A DNA stretch of 64,000 nt from Agrococcus lahaulensis DSM 17612 (GCF_000425105.1 NZ_AULD01000005.1:558001-622000); one strand, 5' to 3'. Counted from the stretch's first letter, positions 25,331-33,660 are shown. Numbers and translations are program-made. The notes: generated by a model from the sequence alone, not told the origin.

Positions 25331-26229
25331 CGCGAGGCCTCGATCCACGACTGCTGCTCGGCGTCGCGCACGGGGTTCGGCACGTGCGCCTCGGCGCGCG
25401 CGGCGCCGTAGGAGGGGTGCTGCGGCTGCGGCAGCGGCACGGGGGCGGATGCGGTGCCGGGCATCCCGTACATCGACCCGGCACCCGACGGCGCTCCCTG
25501 CACGGCCGCCGGGACGGCATCCGCTCGCGCGTCCGAGCGGCGCTCGTCGCTCACGATGCGGCCGTCCTGCAGCCGCACGACGCGCGAGCACATCGCCGCG
25601 ACCTCGGGGTCGTGCGTGACGACGACGAGCGAGGCGCCGTGGCCGAGCGTCGCGCCGATGAGCAGGCTCATGACGGCGTCGCCCGTGGAGCGGTCGAGCG
25701 CGCCGGTCGGCTCGTCGGCGAAGACGATGCCGGGCGAGCCGACGAGCGCGCGGGCGATCGCGACGCGCTGCGCCTGGCCGCCCGAGAGCTCGCCCGGACG
25801 GCGGCCGAGCATCTCGCCGAGGCCGAGCCGGTGCAGCAGCGTGCCGGCCGCAGCCTCGGCGCCCGTGCGAGCCGTGCCGCCGAGCATGAGCGGCAGCGCG
25901 ACGTTCTCGATCGCGGGCAGCTCGGGCAGCAGCTGCCCCGACTGGAAGACGAAGCCGAAGTCGCTGCGGCGCAGCTTCGTGCGCTCTCCGTCGCGCATCG
26001 ACGCGAGGTCGCGGCCGCGCCAGGCGACGCGGCCCGAGGCGGGCGCGACGATGCCGGCGAGCACGTGCAGGAGGGTCGACTTGCCGGAGCCCGAGGGCCC
26101 CATGATCGCGACCGCCTCGGGCCCGTCGGCGCCGATCGTGAGCGAGACGTCGGCGAGCGCGGGCGCCGCCGCGTTGCCCTGTCCGTAGGTGTGGGTGAGC
26201 CCGATGGCTTCGAGTCGGTTCGTGTGCAT
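25327..26229 (-). CDS. ABC transporter ATP-binding protein, LolD/MacB type
   Basis: A 300-residue ATPase. Walker A GPSGSGKST near residue 43, signature LSGGQAQRVAIARAL near 148 and Walker B IVFADEPTGALD near 170 are intact. An extra C-terminal stretch of about 65 residues rich in Pro, Gly and Ala has no family counterpart. ATG 26229 (MHTNRLEAIGLTHTYG) is chosen as the first start before the conserved part. It drives the adjacent FtsX-type permease. Confidence 0.9.
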   Translation of the reverse strand: MHTNRLEAIGLTHTYGQGNAAAPALADVSLTIGADGPEAVAIMGPSGSGKSTLLHVLAGIVAPASGRVAWRGRDLASMRDGERTKLRRSDFGFVFQSGQLLPELPAIENVALPLMLGGTARTGAEAAAGTLLHRLGLGEMLGRRPGELSGGQAQRVAIARALVGSPGIVFADEPTGALDRSTGDAVMSLLIGATLGHGASLVVVTHDPEVAAMCSRVVRLQDGRIVSDERRSDARADAVPAAVQGAPSGAGSMYGMPGTASAPVPLPQPQHPSYGAARAEAHVPNPVRDAEQQSWIEASR

Positions 26230-26335
26230 GGATTCATCGGAGCACCGGCTACCCGGCCCGAGCCAGCGCGACCGGCGCCTTTGCATCGGCCGGGGGACGA
26301 GGATCATCCCGGCGGATGAGCCGGGTCGCCTTCCG

Positions 26336-26341
26336 TAGGCT
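26336..26341 (+). promoter_or_regulatory. Leaderless -10 box of the CPBP gene
   Basis: TAGGCT, 6 bases, then GTG 26348; no Shine-Dalgarno. Confidence 0.6.
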
Positions 26342-26347
26342 GATGCG

Positions 26348-27223
26348 GTGACGACCGATCGAGCGACGCCCGCCGCACGGCCCGCCCGACCGACGGTCGC
26401 GGCGGAGGGCACGACGACGCATCCGCTCGCCATGATCCCCGCCGCGCTCGTCACGAGCGCCGCGGTGCTGCTCTTCTGGGCGCTGAGCGACTGGGGCTAC
26501 CTGCCGCTCGTGCTCGGCGTCGCGGGCGGCATCGTCACCGATCGGGCCGGCCTCTCGCGCAAGCTCGGGCAGGACCTCGCGATCATCGCGATCGCGCTCA
26601 CGTGGATCAGCTTCATCTCGCTGCACGCCGACCTCTCGGACGCGGGCATCGCGCGCTTCGCGATCGCGCTCGGCGGCGCGGTGCTCATCCCGTACTCGAT
26701 CTCGCGCTGGCTCTACCGCGACCACGCGGTGCGCTTCCCGTGGGCCGGCGGCCGCTGGACGCGCCGCATGTGGACGTACATCGTCGTCGTCGTGCTCGCC
26801 GCCTACCTGATCCTGCCCTTCTACTTCCTCACCTCGGGCGTCTACCGCAACTGGCCCGCCGTCGAGGACTGGAACACGATCGCGCGGCTCTTCATGGGCG
26901 TGAACGCCGTGGGCCTGTGGGACGAGCTGTTCTTCATCTGCACCGTCTACACGCTGCTGATGCGTCACTTCCGGCCGTGGCTCGCGAACGTCCTGCAGGC
27001 GGGGATCTTCGTCTCGTTCCTGTGGGAGCTCGGCTACCAGTCGTGGGGGCCGCTCCTGACGATCCCGTTCGCGCTCGTGCAGGGCCTGATCTTCTCGTGG
27101 ACGAAGAACCTCCTCTACGTCGTCACGGTGCACCTGCTGTTCGACGCGGTCGTCTTCCTCGTGATCGTGCACGCGCACCACCCGGAGGCGCTGCCGATCT
27201 TCCCGCTCGTGCACGGGTTCTGA
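26348..27223 (+). CDS. CPBP (Abi)-family intramembrane protease-like protein
   Basis: A 291-residue protein with about eight transmembrane helices. LWDELFFICTVYTLLMRHF near residues 197-215 matches the CPBP EExxxR box, although the first Glu is Asp. VTVHLLFDAVVF near 261-272 is the His-containing third motif. The family includes prenyl-processing proteases and bacteriocin-immunity proteins. The altered glutamate pair leaves activity in doubt. Confidence 0.7.
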   Translation: MTTDRATPAARPARPTVAAEGTTTHPLAMIPAALVTSAAVLLFWALSDWGYLPLVLGVAGGIVTDRAGLSRKLGQDLAIIAIALTWISFISLHADLSDAGIARFAIALGGAVLIPYSISRWLYRDHAVRFPWAGGRWTRRMWTYIVVVVLAAYLILPFYFLTSGVYRNWPAVEDWNTIARLFMGVNAVGLWDELFFICTVYTLLMRHFRPWLANVLQAGIFVSFLWELGYQSWGPLLTIPFALVQGLIFSWTKNLLYVVTVHLLFDAVVFLVIVHAHHPEALPIFPLVHGF

Positions 27224-27255
27224 CGATTCCTCTGGCGCGGGCGGATGCGTCGGCG

Positions 27256-27261
27256 TAGCCT
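27256..27261 (+). promoter_or_regulatory. Leaderless -10 box of the VOC gene
   Basis: TAGCCT lies 7 bases before ATG 27269. Confidence 0.58.
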
Positions 27262-27268
27262 CGCGCGC

Positions 27269-27637
27269 ATGGCCATCGCAAGCTGTCCCACGCTCGTCAT
27301 CGACTGCCCGGATGCGCGGGCGCTCGCGGAGTTCTACGGGCGGATGCTCGACTGGGAGGTCTCGGAGGCCTCCGACGGCGACGACGACTGGGTCGAGATC
27401 AAGGCCGACTACGGCCAGATGCTCTGCTTCCAGCAGGTCGAGCAGTACGCGGCGCCCGACTGGCCGGGGCAGGAGCACCCGCAGCAGATGCACCTCGATG
27501 TGAGCGTCGCCGACCTCGACGAGGCGGAGGCGGCGGTCGTTGAGCTGGGTGCGACTCGGCACGAGCACCAGCCGGGCAAGACCTTCCGCGTCATGCTCGA
27601 CCCGGCCGGGCACCCGTTCTGCCTCTGCGTCGAGTAG
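27269..27637 (+). CDS. VOC (glyoxalase-fold) family protein
   Basis: A 122-residue single-module glyoxalase/bleomycin-resistance fold protein: PTLVIDCPDARALAEFYGRML at the N terminus, HLDVSVADLDEAEAAVVELGA in the second half and DPAGHPFCLCVE at the end. Metal ligands would come from His74-type and the C-terminal Glu. Function unknown. ATG 27269 is fixed by the -10 spacing and homology. Its final codons, GTCGAGTAG, again equal the core of the dispersed repeat. Confidence 0.85.
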   Translation: MAIASCPTLVIDCPDARALAEFYGRMLDWEVSEASDGDDDWVEIKADYGQMLCFQQVEQYAAPDWPGQEHPQQMHLDVSVADLDEAEAAVVELGATRHEHQPGKTFRVMLDPAGHPFCLCVE

Positions 27638-27640
27638 TCG

Positions 27641-28345
27641 CTAGCGGTCGCGGGCGGGCAGCGCCACCGCCGCCTGCACGCCGACCCGGGTGAAGCCGAG
27701 CCGCTCGGCGAGCCGCAGCGATGCGGTGTGCCCGACTCGGCATCGCCACTGGGGCACGAGTCCCGCATCGAGCGCCGCGCCGACGACCGCGGCCGCCGCG
27801 GAGGCCGCGACACCGCGCCCGCGCTGCGCCCCGGCCGCGACGACTCCGATGTGCGCGAGCCGCGACCGCCACGGCTCGAACCCCGCGATCGCGACCGCCC
27901 GCCCGCCGATGCGCACCGCCCATAGCCGCTCCATGGGCTCGACGCCCGCTTCCTCCCACTCGTCCTCGGCGACGACCTCGCGGACGAGTCGCACGTCGCG
28001 ATCGTCCGCCGCGACGACGGGATGCGCCGGGGCCGGAGGACGCGCGCCGGCGACGAGCAGGTGCGCGGACCCGAGCGGCCTCGAGCCCGGGAGCGCCGCG
28101 GAGACCGCGGCGGCATCGAGCAGCGTCGCTCGATCTCTTCCCGCGAGCGCGTCGAGGGCTGCCGAGGGCGCCGCCACGACCATCGCGTCGCCCAGCTCGA
28201 CGACGATCACCGCGGCGAGGTCGTCGCGGGGCACGAGCGTCGTCCCATCGCGGTCGAACGCGCCGAACGCGGTGCCGAGCGCCTCCGCCCACGCGGCCGC
28301 CAGCGACGCGCGGTGCGGGTGCGACGCATCCGACATCTCCGTCAT
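27641..28345 (-). CDS. GNAT family N-acetyltransferase
   Basis: A 234-residue protein with its GNAT domain in the C-terminal half. GVVAAGAQRGRGVAASAAAAV near residues 170-190 is the acetyl-CoA loop, and VGHTASLRLAERLGFTRVG near 206-224 the closing motif. The N-terminal 100 residues are variable, as in DUF4081-like or FR47 fusions. ATG 28345 is used; ATG 28336 (MSDASH) is the alternative. Convergent with the VOC gene, 3 bases apart. Confidence 0.8.
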   Translation of the reverse strand: MTEMSDASHPHRASLAAAWAEALGTAFGAFDRDGTTLVPRDDLAAVIVVELGDAMVVAAPSAALDALAGRDRATLLDAAAVSAALPGSRPLGSAHLLVAGARPPAPAHPVVAADDRDVRLVREVVAEDEWEEAGVEPMERLWAVRIGGRAVAIAGFEPWRSRLAHIGVVAAGAQRGRGVAASAAAAVVGAALDAGLVPQWRCRVGHTASLRLAERLGFTRVGVQAAVALPARDR

Positions 28346-28396
28346 CCGCTCCAGTCTCGCCCGCCCCGGTCGGCCGTGCGAGAGGCTCGCCCGGCC

Positions 28397-28402
28397 TAGG
28401 CT
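28397..28402 (+). promoter_or_regulatory. Leaderless -10 box of the nucleoside hydrolase gene
   Basis: TAGGCT, 6 bases, then GTG 28409. Confidence 0.6.
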
Positions 28403-28408
28403 CGATGG

Positions 28409-29356
28409 GTGACCACCGTGCTCCTCGACGTCGACACCGGCATCGACGACGCCCTCTGCATCCTCACCGCCGCGCTCTCGAACGAGATCGACCTCGTCGG
28501 CTGCTCGGTCGTGTGGGGCAACGTCGACGTCGACCAGGGCGCCCGCAACACCTCCGAGGTGCTGCGGCTCGCGGGGCACGGCGACGTGCCGGTCGCGGTC
28601 GGTGCCGCGGGGCCGCGGGACGGCTCGCGCGCCGCCTTCTCGCCCGAGGTGCACGGCGACGACGGGCTGGGCGGATGCGCCGACACGACCTACGTGGCGG
28701 ACCTCGCGCCCGAGAGCGCGGTCGAGCTCATCCTGCGGCTCAGCCGCGAGCACGCCGGGAGCCTCGAGATCGTCACGGTCGGGCCGCTCACGAACCTCGC
28801 GGCCGCGCTCGACGCCGATCCGGAGCTGCCGCAGCGCATCCGCCAGGTCACGATCATGGGCGGCGCGGCGCTCGCGCCCGGCAACGTCTCCGAGACCGCC
28901 GAGGCCAACATCTGGCACGACCCGGACGCCGCACAGGTCGTCTTCGACGCGCCGTGGGAGCTGACGATGGTCGGGCTCGACGTGACGATGACGTCGCTCA
29001 TCACCGACGCGCACCGCGAGCGGCTCCGCGCGGGCGGCGAGATCGGCCGCTTCTGCGACCGCATCCTCGACTTCTACCTCGACTACTACGAGGGCTACAC
29101 GGGCGAGCGCGCGTCGGGCAACCACGACGCGCTCGCGCTCGCGGTCGCGACCGGGCTCGTGCGCACGACCCTCTCGCCGATCGTCGACGTCACGGTCGAC
29201 TGCTCCGACGGACCCGCGCGCGGCCGCACCGTCACGCAGCTCGAGGGCAAGTGGGGCGAGTGGCCCGAGCCCGAGGGCGCTCGCCACCGCGTCGTGATGG
29301 AGGTCGAGCCGGGGTTCGAGGAGCGCATGATCGACCTGCTCGCAGCCGCGCCGTAG
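28409..29356 (+). CDS. Nucleoside hydrolase (IunH family)
   Basis: A 315-residue Ca2+-dependent N-ribohydrolase that splits nucleosides into base and ribose. The DVDTGIDDA motif at residues 7-15 binds Ca2+, VGPLTNLAAAL near 122-132, MGGAALAPGNVS near 149-160 and NIWHDPDAA near 167-175 are family landmarks. Base preference cannot be read from sequence. The ribose released could feed the ribokinase encoded at 59227. Convergent with the aminotransferase. Confidence 0.92.
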   Translation: MTTVLLDVDTGIDDALCILTAALSNEIDLVGCSVVWGNVDVDQGARNTSEVLRLAGHGDVPVAVGAAGPRDGSRAAFSPEVHGDDGLGGCADTTYVADLAPESAVELILRLSREHAGSLEIVTVGPLTNLAAALDADPELPQRIRQVTIMGGAALAPGNVSETAEANIWHDPDAAQVVFDAPWELTMVGLDVTMTSLITDAHRERLRAGGEIGRFCDRILDFYLDYYEGYTGERASGNHDALALAVATGLVRTTLSPIVDVTVDCSDGPARGRTVTQLEGKWGEWPEPEGARHRVVMEVEPGFEERMIDLLAAAP

Positions 29357-29389
29357 CCGCTCTCGCAGCCTCCCCGGGGGAAGGACCGG

Positions 29390-30577
29390 TCAGGCGATCG
29401 CGCCCATCCGCCGGACCGCCTCCTCGATGACGTCGGGGCGCGTGCCGAGGTTGAAGCGCACGTGGTTCGCGCCGCCGGTGCCGAACGCCTCGCCGGCGCT
29501 CAGCCCGACGCGCGCCTGCTCGAGGAAGGCCTTCGCCGGCCCGCTCGAGAGCCCGATGTAGCCGGGGTCGGGGCGCGCCGCCGGGTCGGCGACCCGCGAC
29601 TCGCGGCAGTCGAGCCACGCGAGGAAGGTCGCCTCGCCCGGCCGCCAGCGGATCGATGGCGCGTGCTCGGCGAGCAGCCGCCCGAGCAGCGCGCGGTTCT
29701 CGCGCAGGCCCGCGAGCACCTCGTCGAGCCACGCGCCGCTCTCGGCGAAGGCCGCGACGTGCGCGATCGACGCGAGGTGGGAGGGGCCGTGGCTCACGAC
29801 CTCGGCGATCGAGGCGAGATCGCCCGCCGTCTCCTCGCCGCCGACGATGAGCGCGGTGCGGAGCCCCGCGAGGTTGAAGGCCTTCGACGCGCTCGTGAGC
29901 GAGAAGCCGCGCGGGTCCACCGTCCAGTAGGGCGTGAGGGGCGCGTCGAAGAGCAGCGGCGCGTGGATCTCGTCGGAGACCACGCGCACGCCGTGCCGAT
30001 CGGCGATCGCCGCGACCCGCTCGAGCTCGTCGCGCGAGTGGACCGTGCCGGTCGGGTTCTGCGGGTTGCACAGCAGCAGCACCGCGCGGGCTCGCGCGTC
30101 GGGGGCGGCGCCGCCCACGCGCTCGCACACGGCCTCGAGCGCGTCGAGGTCGAGCCGCAGGTCGTCGCCGAGCGGCGCCTCGACGACCTGCCGCTCGGCG
30201 TGCACCGAGTAGGCGTGAAACGGCGGGTAGACCGGGCTGTTGACGATCACCGAGCCGCCCGGGGGCGTGAGCTGCCGGATGAGCTCGAACGCGCCCATCA
30301 TGACGTCGCTCACGAGCGCGGTGCGGTCGACGACCGCCTCGGCGCCCCAGCGCTCCGCCGCGAAGCCCGCGAACGCATCCGCGTACCCCGTGCCGTGGAG
30401 GTATCCGGTGTCGCCCCGCAGCATCGCGTCGTGGACGGCGCGGATGATCGGCTCGGCCGGCACGACGTCCATCTCGGCGACCCACATGGGCAGCACGTCG
30501 GGCTCGAAGAAGCGCCACTTGATGCTCGTGCGCTCGCGCAGGCGGTCGAGGGGCACGAGCTCGAAGGGGTTCACCAC
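29390..30577 (-). CDS. MalY/PatB-type PLP aminotransferase (cystathionine beta-lyase-like)
   Basis: A 395-residue fold-type I PLP enzyme. IKWRFFEPDVLPMWVAEMD near residues 19-37 is diagnostic of the MalY/PatB subgroup, LCNPQNPTG is the substrate loop and SLTSASKAFNLAGLRTA near 225-241 holds the PLP-binding Lys. It likely cleaves cystathionine or cysteine-S-conjugates, or acts as an aminotransferase. Start: tandem GTG at 30577 with a -10 box 6 bases upstream. Confidence 0.88.
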   Translation of the reverse strand: MVNPFELVPLDRLRERTSIKWRFFEPDVLPMWVAEMDVVPAEPIIRAVHDAMLRGDTGYLHGTGYADAFAGFAAERWGAEAVVDRTALVSDVMMGAFELIRQLTPPGGSVIVNSPVYPPFHAYSVHAERQVVEAPLGDDLRLDLDALEAVCERVGGAAPDARARAVLLLCNPQNPTGTVHSRDELERVAAIADRHGVRVVSDEIHAPLLFDAPLTPYWTVDPRGFSLTSASKAFNLAGLRTALIVGGEETAGDLASIAEVVSHGPSHLASIAHVAAFAESGAWLDEVLAGLRENRALLGRLLAEHAPSIRWRPGEATFLAWLDCRESRVADPAARPDPGYIGLSSGPAKAFLEQARVGLSAGEAFGTGGANHVRFNLGTRPDVIEEAVRRMGAIA

Positions 30578-30583
30578 GACCCC

Positions 30584-30589
30584 ATCCTG
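30584..30589 (-). promoter_or_regulatory. Leaderless -10 box of the MalY-type gene
   Basis: On the minus strand CAGGAT is followed by 6 bases and GTG 30577. Confidence 0.5.
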
Positions 30590-30604
30590 ATGGATGCGCC
30601 CGAT

Positions 30605-31102
30605 TCAGGCGACCTGCTCGAGCAGCCCCGTGTCGACGTCGTAGAGGAAGCCGCCGACCTCGGCGCGGTCGCCGATGAGCGGGTGCGAGCGCACGCGGTG
30701 CACGTCCTCGATGATCGAGAGCCGCTGCTGCTCGATCGCGCCGAGGTCGAGCCACGACGCGTCGACGCCCGCGGCCTCCGAGATGTCCATGAGCAGCTCG
30801 CGCTCCGACTTCGACGCCATCGCGCAGCGCGTGTGCTGCACGAGCAGCACGCGGTTCACGCCGAGGAGGTTGACGCCGAGCACGAGCGCGACGAGCGTGC
30901 GCTCGGTCGCGCGGCCGCCCGGGTTGCGCAGGATCTTCGCGTCGCCCGGCACGAGCCCGATCATGCCGAGCGGGTCGATGCGCGAGTCCATGCACGTGAC
31001 CATCGCGACACCCGCCTTCGCGACGCCGTCGAAGCCCTGGAGGTTGAAGTTGGAGGCGAACTCGCGGTTGTGCGCGAGGAGGTCGTCGAAGGCGTTGCTC
31101 AT
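30605..31102 (-). CDS. Beta-carbonic anhydrase
   Basis: A 165-residue beta-class carbonic anhydrase, interconverting CO2 and bicarbonate in the cytoplasm. The zinc site is complete: Cys37 and Asp39-Arg41 in CMDSR, His90 and Cys93 in QHTRC. LRNPGGRATE near 58-67 is the conserved loop. It is shorter than typical 200-residue beta-CAs and fits the small type II-like actinobacterial group. Divergent from mazG. Confidence 0.92.
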   Translation of the reverse strand: MSNAFDDLLAHNREFASNFNLQGFDGVAKAGVAMVTCMDSRIDPLGMIGLVPGDAKILRNPGGRATERTLVALVLGVNLLGVNRVLLVQHTRCAMASKSERELLMDISEAAGVDASWLDLGAIEQQRLSIIEDVHRVRSHPLIGDRAEVGGFLYDVDTGLLEQVA

Positions 31103-31109
31103 GGGTATG

Positions 31110-31115
31110 AATCTA
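31110..31115 (-). promoter_or_regulatory. Leaderless -10 box of the carbonic anhydrase gene
   Basis: Minus strand TAGATT, 7 bases, then ATG 31102. Confidence 0.55.
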
Positions 31116-31131
31116 GTGCGAGCATGACCCC

Positions 31132-31482
31132 ATGGAGATCCGCGCGCTCGCTCAGCAGATCGACGCGATCTCGCGCCGCTACGCCGAGGTGTACGGCTTC
31201 GAGCGCGACGCCGACTGGCTCGTGCTCAAGCTGCAGGAAGAGGTCGGCGAGCTCGTGCAGGCGTGGCTCGCGAAGACGGGCCGGCAGCGCGACAAGGGCC
31301 ACAGCCCCGAGGAGATCGACCGCCGCTTCGCGCTCGAGCTCGCGGATGCGGTGGGCATGCTGCTCGCGCTCGCCGAGGCCACGGGCGTCGACATCGAGCG
31401 GGCGATCGACGACAAGTGGCTCGTCTGGGACCGGCGCGTCTCGCAGCGCGCCGGCGAGGCGGACGCGCCCGAGCGCGACTGA
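31132..31482 (+). CDS. MazG-family nucleotide pyrophosphohydrolase
   Basis: A 116-residue all-alpha NTP-PPase domain protein. KLQEEVGELVQAWL near residues 31-44 and ELADAVGMLLALAEATGVD near 68-86 supply the Mg2+-binding acidic residues (EExxE...ExxD). It probably hydrolyses non-canonical NTPs, or phosphoribosyl-ATP-like substrates. ATG 31132 is the only sensible start; no Shine-Dalgarno is evident. Confidence 0.85.
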   Translation: MEIRALAQQIDAISRRYAEVYGFERDADWLVLKLQEEVGELVQAWLAKTGRQRDKGHSPEEIDRRFALELADAVGMLLALAEATGVDIERAIDDKWLVWDRRVSQRAGEADAPERD

Positions 31483-31560
31483 ACGAGCGCGACGGAGCGC
31501 GCGCTGCCCCGTCGCCCACGGCATCCGACGACCATGGTGCCGCCGTCGAGGTCGCCCCGA

Positions 31561-31566
31561 TAGCCT
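31561..31566 (+). promoter_or_regulatory. Leaderless -10 box of the flavin monooxygenase gene
   Basis: TAGCCT, 6 bases, then ATG 31573. Confidence 0.6.
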
Positions 31567-31572
31567 GCCGCC

Positions 31573-32889
31573 ATGACGCAGACCGCCATCATCGTCGGTG
31601 CCGGACTCGGCGGCCTCGCGGCCGCGCGTGCGCTCGAGAGCGCCGGTTGGCACGTGCGGGTGCTCGAGGCCGCGCCCGAGGTGCGGGCCATGGGCGCGGG
31701 CATCAGCATCACGAGCAACGGGCTCGAGGCGCTCGATGAGCTCGGGGTGGGGGATGCGGTGCGCGAGCGGGCGGTCAAGGCACGACCCGAGGGTGTCTTC
31801 ACCGACCAGGGCTCGCGCCTGCAGCAGGGCTTCGCGCACGAGTCGAGCGCCGTGCACGCGATCCACCGCGGCACGCTGCTCGAGATCCTGCGCGACGGTC
31901 GGGAGGTCGAGACGGGCATGCGCGTCGTCGGCGCCGCCGACGGGTCGAGCGGCCGCCCGAGCGTCACGATCGAGCACGGCGCCGCCGACCCCGACTCGCG
32001 CGACGCGCGCGCCGAGCGGCAGGCGCGCGCCGACCGCTCGCTCGGCATCAAGGTGGGCCGTCGGCTGCAGCGGGCGCTCGAGCCGGGCGACGAGCCGATC
32101 GACCGCCGCGCCGAGCGGCGCGCGACGAAGCGGCAGGTGCGGTCCGCCGCCGAGAGCCGCTTCGAGACGCTCGAGGCCGACCTCATCGTCGGGGCCGACG
32201 GCATCGACTCCGCGGTGCGGAAGGCGCTCTGGCCGAAGGCCGCGACCGACTACTCCGGCGCGACCTGCTGGTACGGGGTGCTGCAAGCGGAGTCCGACTC
32301 GCCCTCGGGCGCCCGCCAGTACCTCGGGCGCGGCGCCGAGTTCGGGATGGTGCCGATCGACGGCGGCCGCGTCTACTGGTGGGGCATGGCGCACGCCCGG
32401 ATGGGCCGGCGCGCGCCCGACGAGCTCGAGGCCGCGCGCGAGCGCTTCGACACCTGGGCGCCCGAGGTGCGCGACCACATCGCCGCGACGCCGCAGGCGT
32501 CGATCACGCGCCGCGACCTGCACTGGCTCGCGACGCCGCTGAAGTCGTTCCACCGCCCGGGGGTCGTGCTGCTCGGCGACGCGGCGCACGCGATGCTCCC
32601 GACCCTCGGGCAAGGCGGCAACCTGACGCTCGAGGACGCCGCGACCCTCGGCATCCTGCTCGCCGACCACCCGCTCGAGCAGGCCCTCCGCGCCTACGAC
32701 AGCGAGCGCATCCGCCGCACCGATCGCTTCAAGCAGCTCTCGCACCGGCTCGCCCACACGACGACCGAGACGCGCAGCCCGGTGCTCGTCGCGGCCCGCA
32801 ACGGCGCCTACAACCTCATGCCCGCGATGCTCGCCGAGATCGCCGGCGACTGGATGCTGCACTGGCGCAGCCCGCGCGCGAAGCGCTGA
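31573..32889 (+). CDS. FAD-dependent class A monooxygenase with charged insert
   Basis: A 438-residue flavoprotein hydroxylase. VGAGLGGLAAARAL at 8-21 binds FAD, LIVGADGIDSAVR near 204-216 is the DG motif and LLGDAAHAMLPTLGQGGN near 334-351 the second FAD motif. Between residues about 135 and 196 lies an extra Arg/Asp/Ala-rich stretch (DSRDARAERQARADRS) absent from ordinary family members of about 380 residues. The flanking motifs are intact, so it is an in-frame insertion rather than a frameshift. Substrate unknown, probably aromatic. Confidence 0.87.
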   Translation: MTQTAIIVGAGLGGLAAARALESAGWHVRVLEAAPEVRAMGAGISITSNGLEALDELGVGDAVRERAVKARPEGVFTDQGSRLQQGFAHESSAVHAIHRGTLLEILRDGREVETGMRVVGAADGSSGRPSVTIEHGAADPDSRDARAERQARADRSLGIKVGRRLQRALEPGDEPIDRRAERRATKRQVRSAAESRFETLEADLIVGADGIDSAVRKALWPKAATDYSGATCWYGVLQAESDSPSGARQYLGRGAEFGMVPIDGGRVYWWGMAHARMGRRAPDELEAARERFDTWAPEVRDHIAATPQASITRRDLHWLATPLKSFHRPGVVLLGDAAHAMLPTLGQGGNLTLEDAATLGILLADHPLEQALRAYDSERIRRTDRFKQLSHRLAHTTTETRSPVLVAARNGAYNLMPAMLAEIAGDWMLHWRSPRAKR

Positions 32890-32939
32890 CGCGGGACGCG
32901 TCCGGCGACACGCCCGAGGGCGACATGGGTAGTTCTCCC

Positions 32940-32945
32940 CATAGT
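32940..32945 (+). promoter_or_regulatory. Possible -10 box of the candidate RNA gene
   Basis: CATAGT lies 31 bases before the first long stem. No good -35 is visible, so the call is weak. Confidence 0.3.
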
Positions 32946-32951
32946 CCTCTC

Positions 32952-33233
32952 CCAGGTACGGGCGCTACCGTTTGGCGTAGCCCGGCTGGGGCCCCGCAAG
33001 GGGAAATCGGGCTACGAGACAGGGATCCGGCGCATCGCGCCGGAGTGCAAGGGCCTCAGGGACGGGGCGTTGCACGACTCGGCGAGAGCCGGTCGTCCAC
33101 ATCACAGAGCGGGGCTCGACTGGGGTCGGGCCCCCTCTCTCGTTCTCGGGCTCATCGCAGTTTGCAGCCGTTCCCGACGCCCGGGACGGGCGTCGGCGCT
33201 GGGGTCGCGGCGACGACCCGAAAGGGTCGTCGC
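32952..33233 (+). ncRNA. Candidate structured non-coding RNA, about 280 nt
   Basis: The 345 bases between the monooxygenase and NUDIX genes hold no credible ORF but a chain of stems: 32977-32984/33008-33015 (8 bp) enclosing CCCC-GCAA-GGGG; 33027-33043 (7 bp, 3-base loop); 33045-33050/33070-33075 (6 bp); 33075-33095 (CGAC/GTCG and CGGC-GAGA-GCCG); 33111-33134 (10 bp); 33175-33195 (8 bp); and a terminal 33210-33233. Three GNRA loops appear only when read on the plus strand, which sets the strand. It is not RNase P, tmRNA or SRP RNA by their conserved cores; a 6S/Ms1-like RNA is possible. The 5' end is a guess. Confidence 0.5.
33210..33233. terminator. Bidirectional terminator hairpin
   Basis: A perfect 10-bp stem GCGACGACCC with a GAAA loop. 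It ends the candidate RNA on the plus strand and lies directly after the NUDIX stop on the minus strand. Confidence 0.75.
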
Positions 33234-33234
33234 T

Positions 33235-33648
33235 CTAGAGCTCCACCGCGCGTTCAGCGAGCAGCATCGGGAAGATGAGCTCGCGGTTGAGCGGCGCCTC
33301 CGCCTCGTCGTCGATGCCGATCGCCGGGTCGATCCACCGCACCGCCTCGATCTCGGCGCGCGCGTGCGGCTCGATCGCGTCGCGGGTGCGGAACACGCTC
33401 GCTCGCAGCGCGAACCCCGCCTCGTTCGCGGCGCGCGTCTCGAACTCGCCCATCGGCTCGATGCGGTCGAGGCCGATCTCGACGCCGAGCTCCTCGAGCA
33501 CCTCGCGCACGCCGCACTCCGCCGCGCTCTCGCCGGGCTCGGGCTTGCCGCCCGGCAGCATCCACGCGGAGGTGCCCCGCTTCCGCACCGTCAGCACCGC
33601 GCCGTCGGCGCGCTCGAAGCAGATCGCCGAGACCGTGATGACGCCCAT
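33235..33648 (-). CDS. NUDIX hydrolase
   Basis: A 137-residue NUDIX protein cleaving nucleoside-diphosphate-X compounds. The box GGKPEPGESAAECGVREV continues LEELGV (about residues 33-56), matching Gx5Ex7REUxEExGU with all catalytic glutamates. The N terminus (ITVSAICFERADGAVLTVRKR) resembles MutT-like housecleaning enzymes; substrate open. ATG 33648 has a leaderless -10 box. Confidence 0.92.
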   Translation of the reverse strand: MGVITVSAICFERADGAVLTVRKRGTSAWMLPGGKPEPGESAAECGVREVLEELGVEIGLDRIEPMGEFETRAANEAGFALRASVFRTRDAIEPHARAEIEAVRWIDPAIGIDDEAEAPLNRELIFPMLLAERAVEL

Positions 33649-33654
33649 GCGACC

Positions 33655-33660
33655 AGGCTA
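33655..33660 (-). promoter_or_regulatory. Leaderless -10 box of the NUDIX gene
   Basis: Minus strand TAGCCT, 6 bases, then ATG 33648. Confidence 0.6.

Noticed and set aside
32890-33240. Riboswitch or MDR-NUDIX motif for the NUDIX gene
   Set aside because: The NUDIX gene is on the opposite strand and points toward the element, so a cis-regulatory leader is not possible; the GNRA loops also place the RNA on the plus strand.
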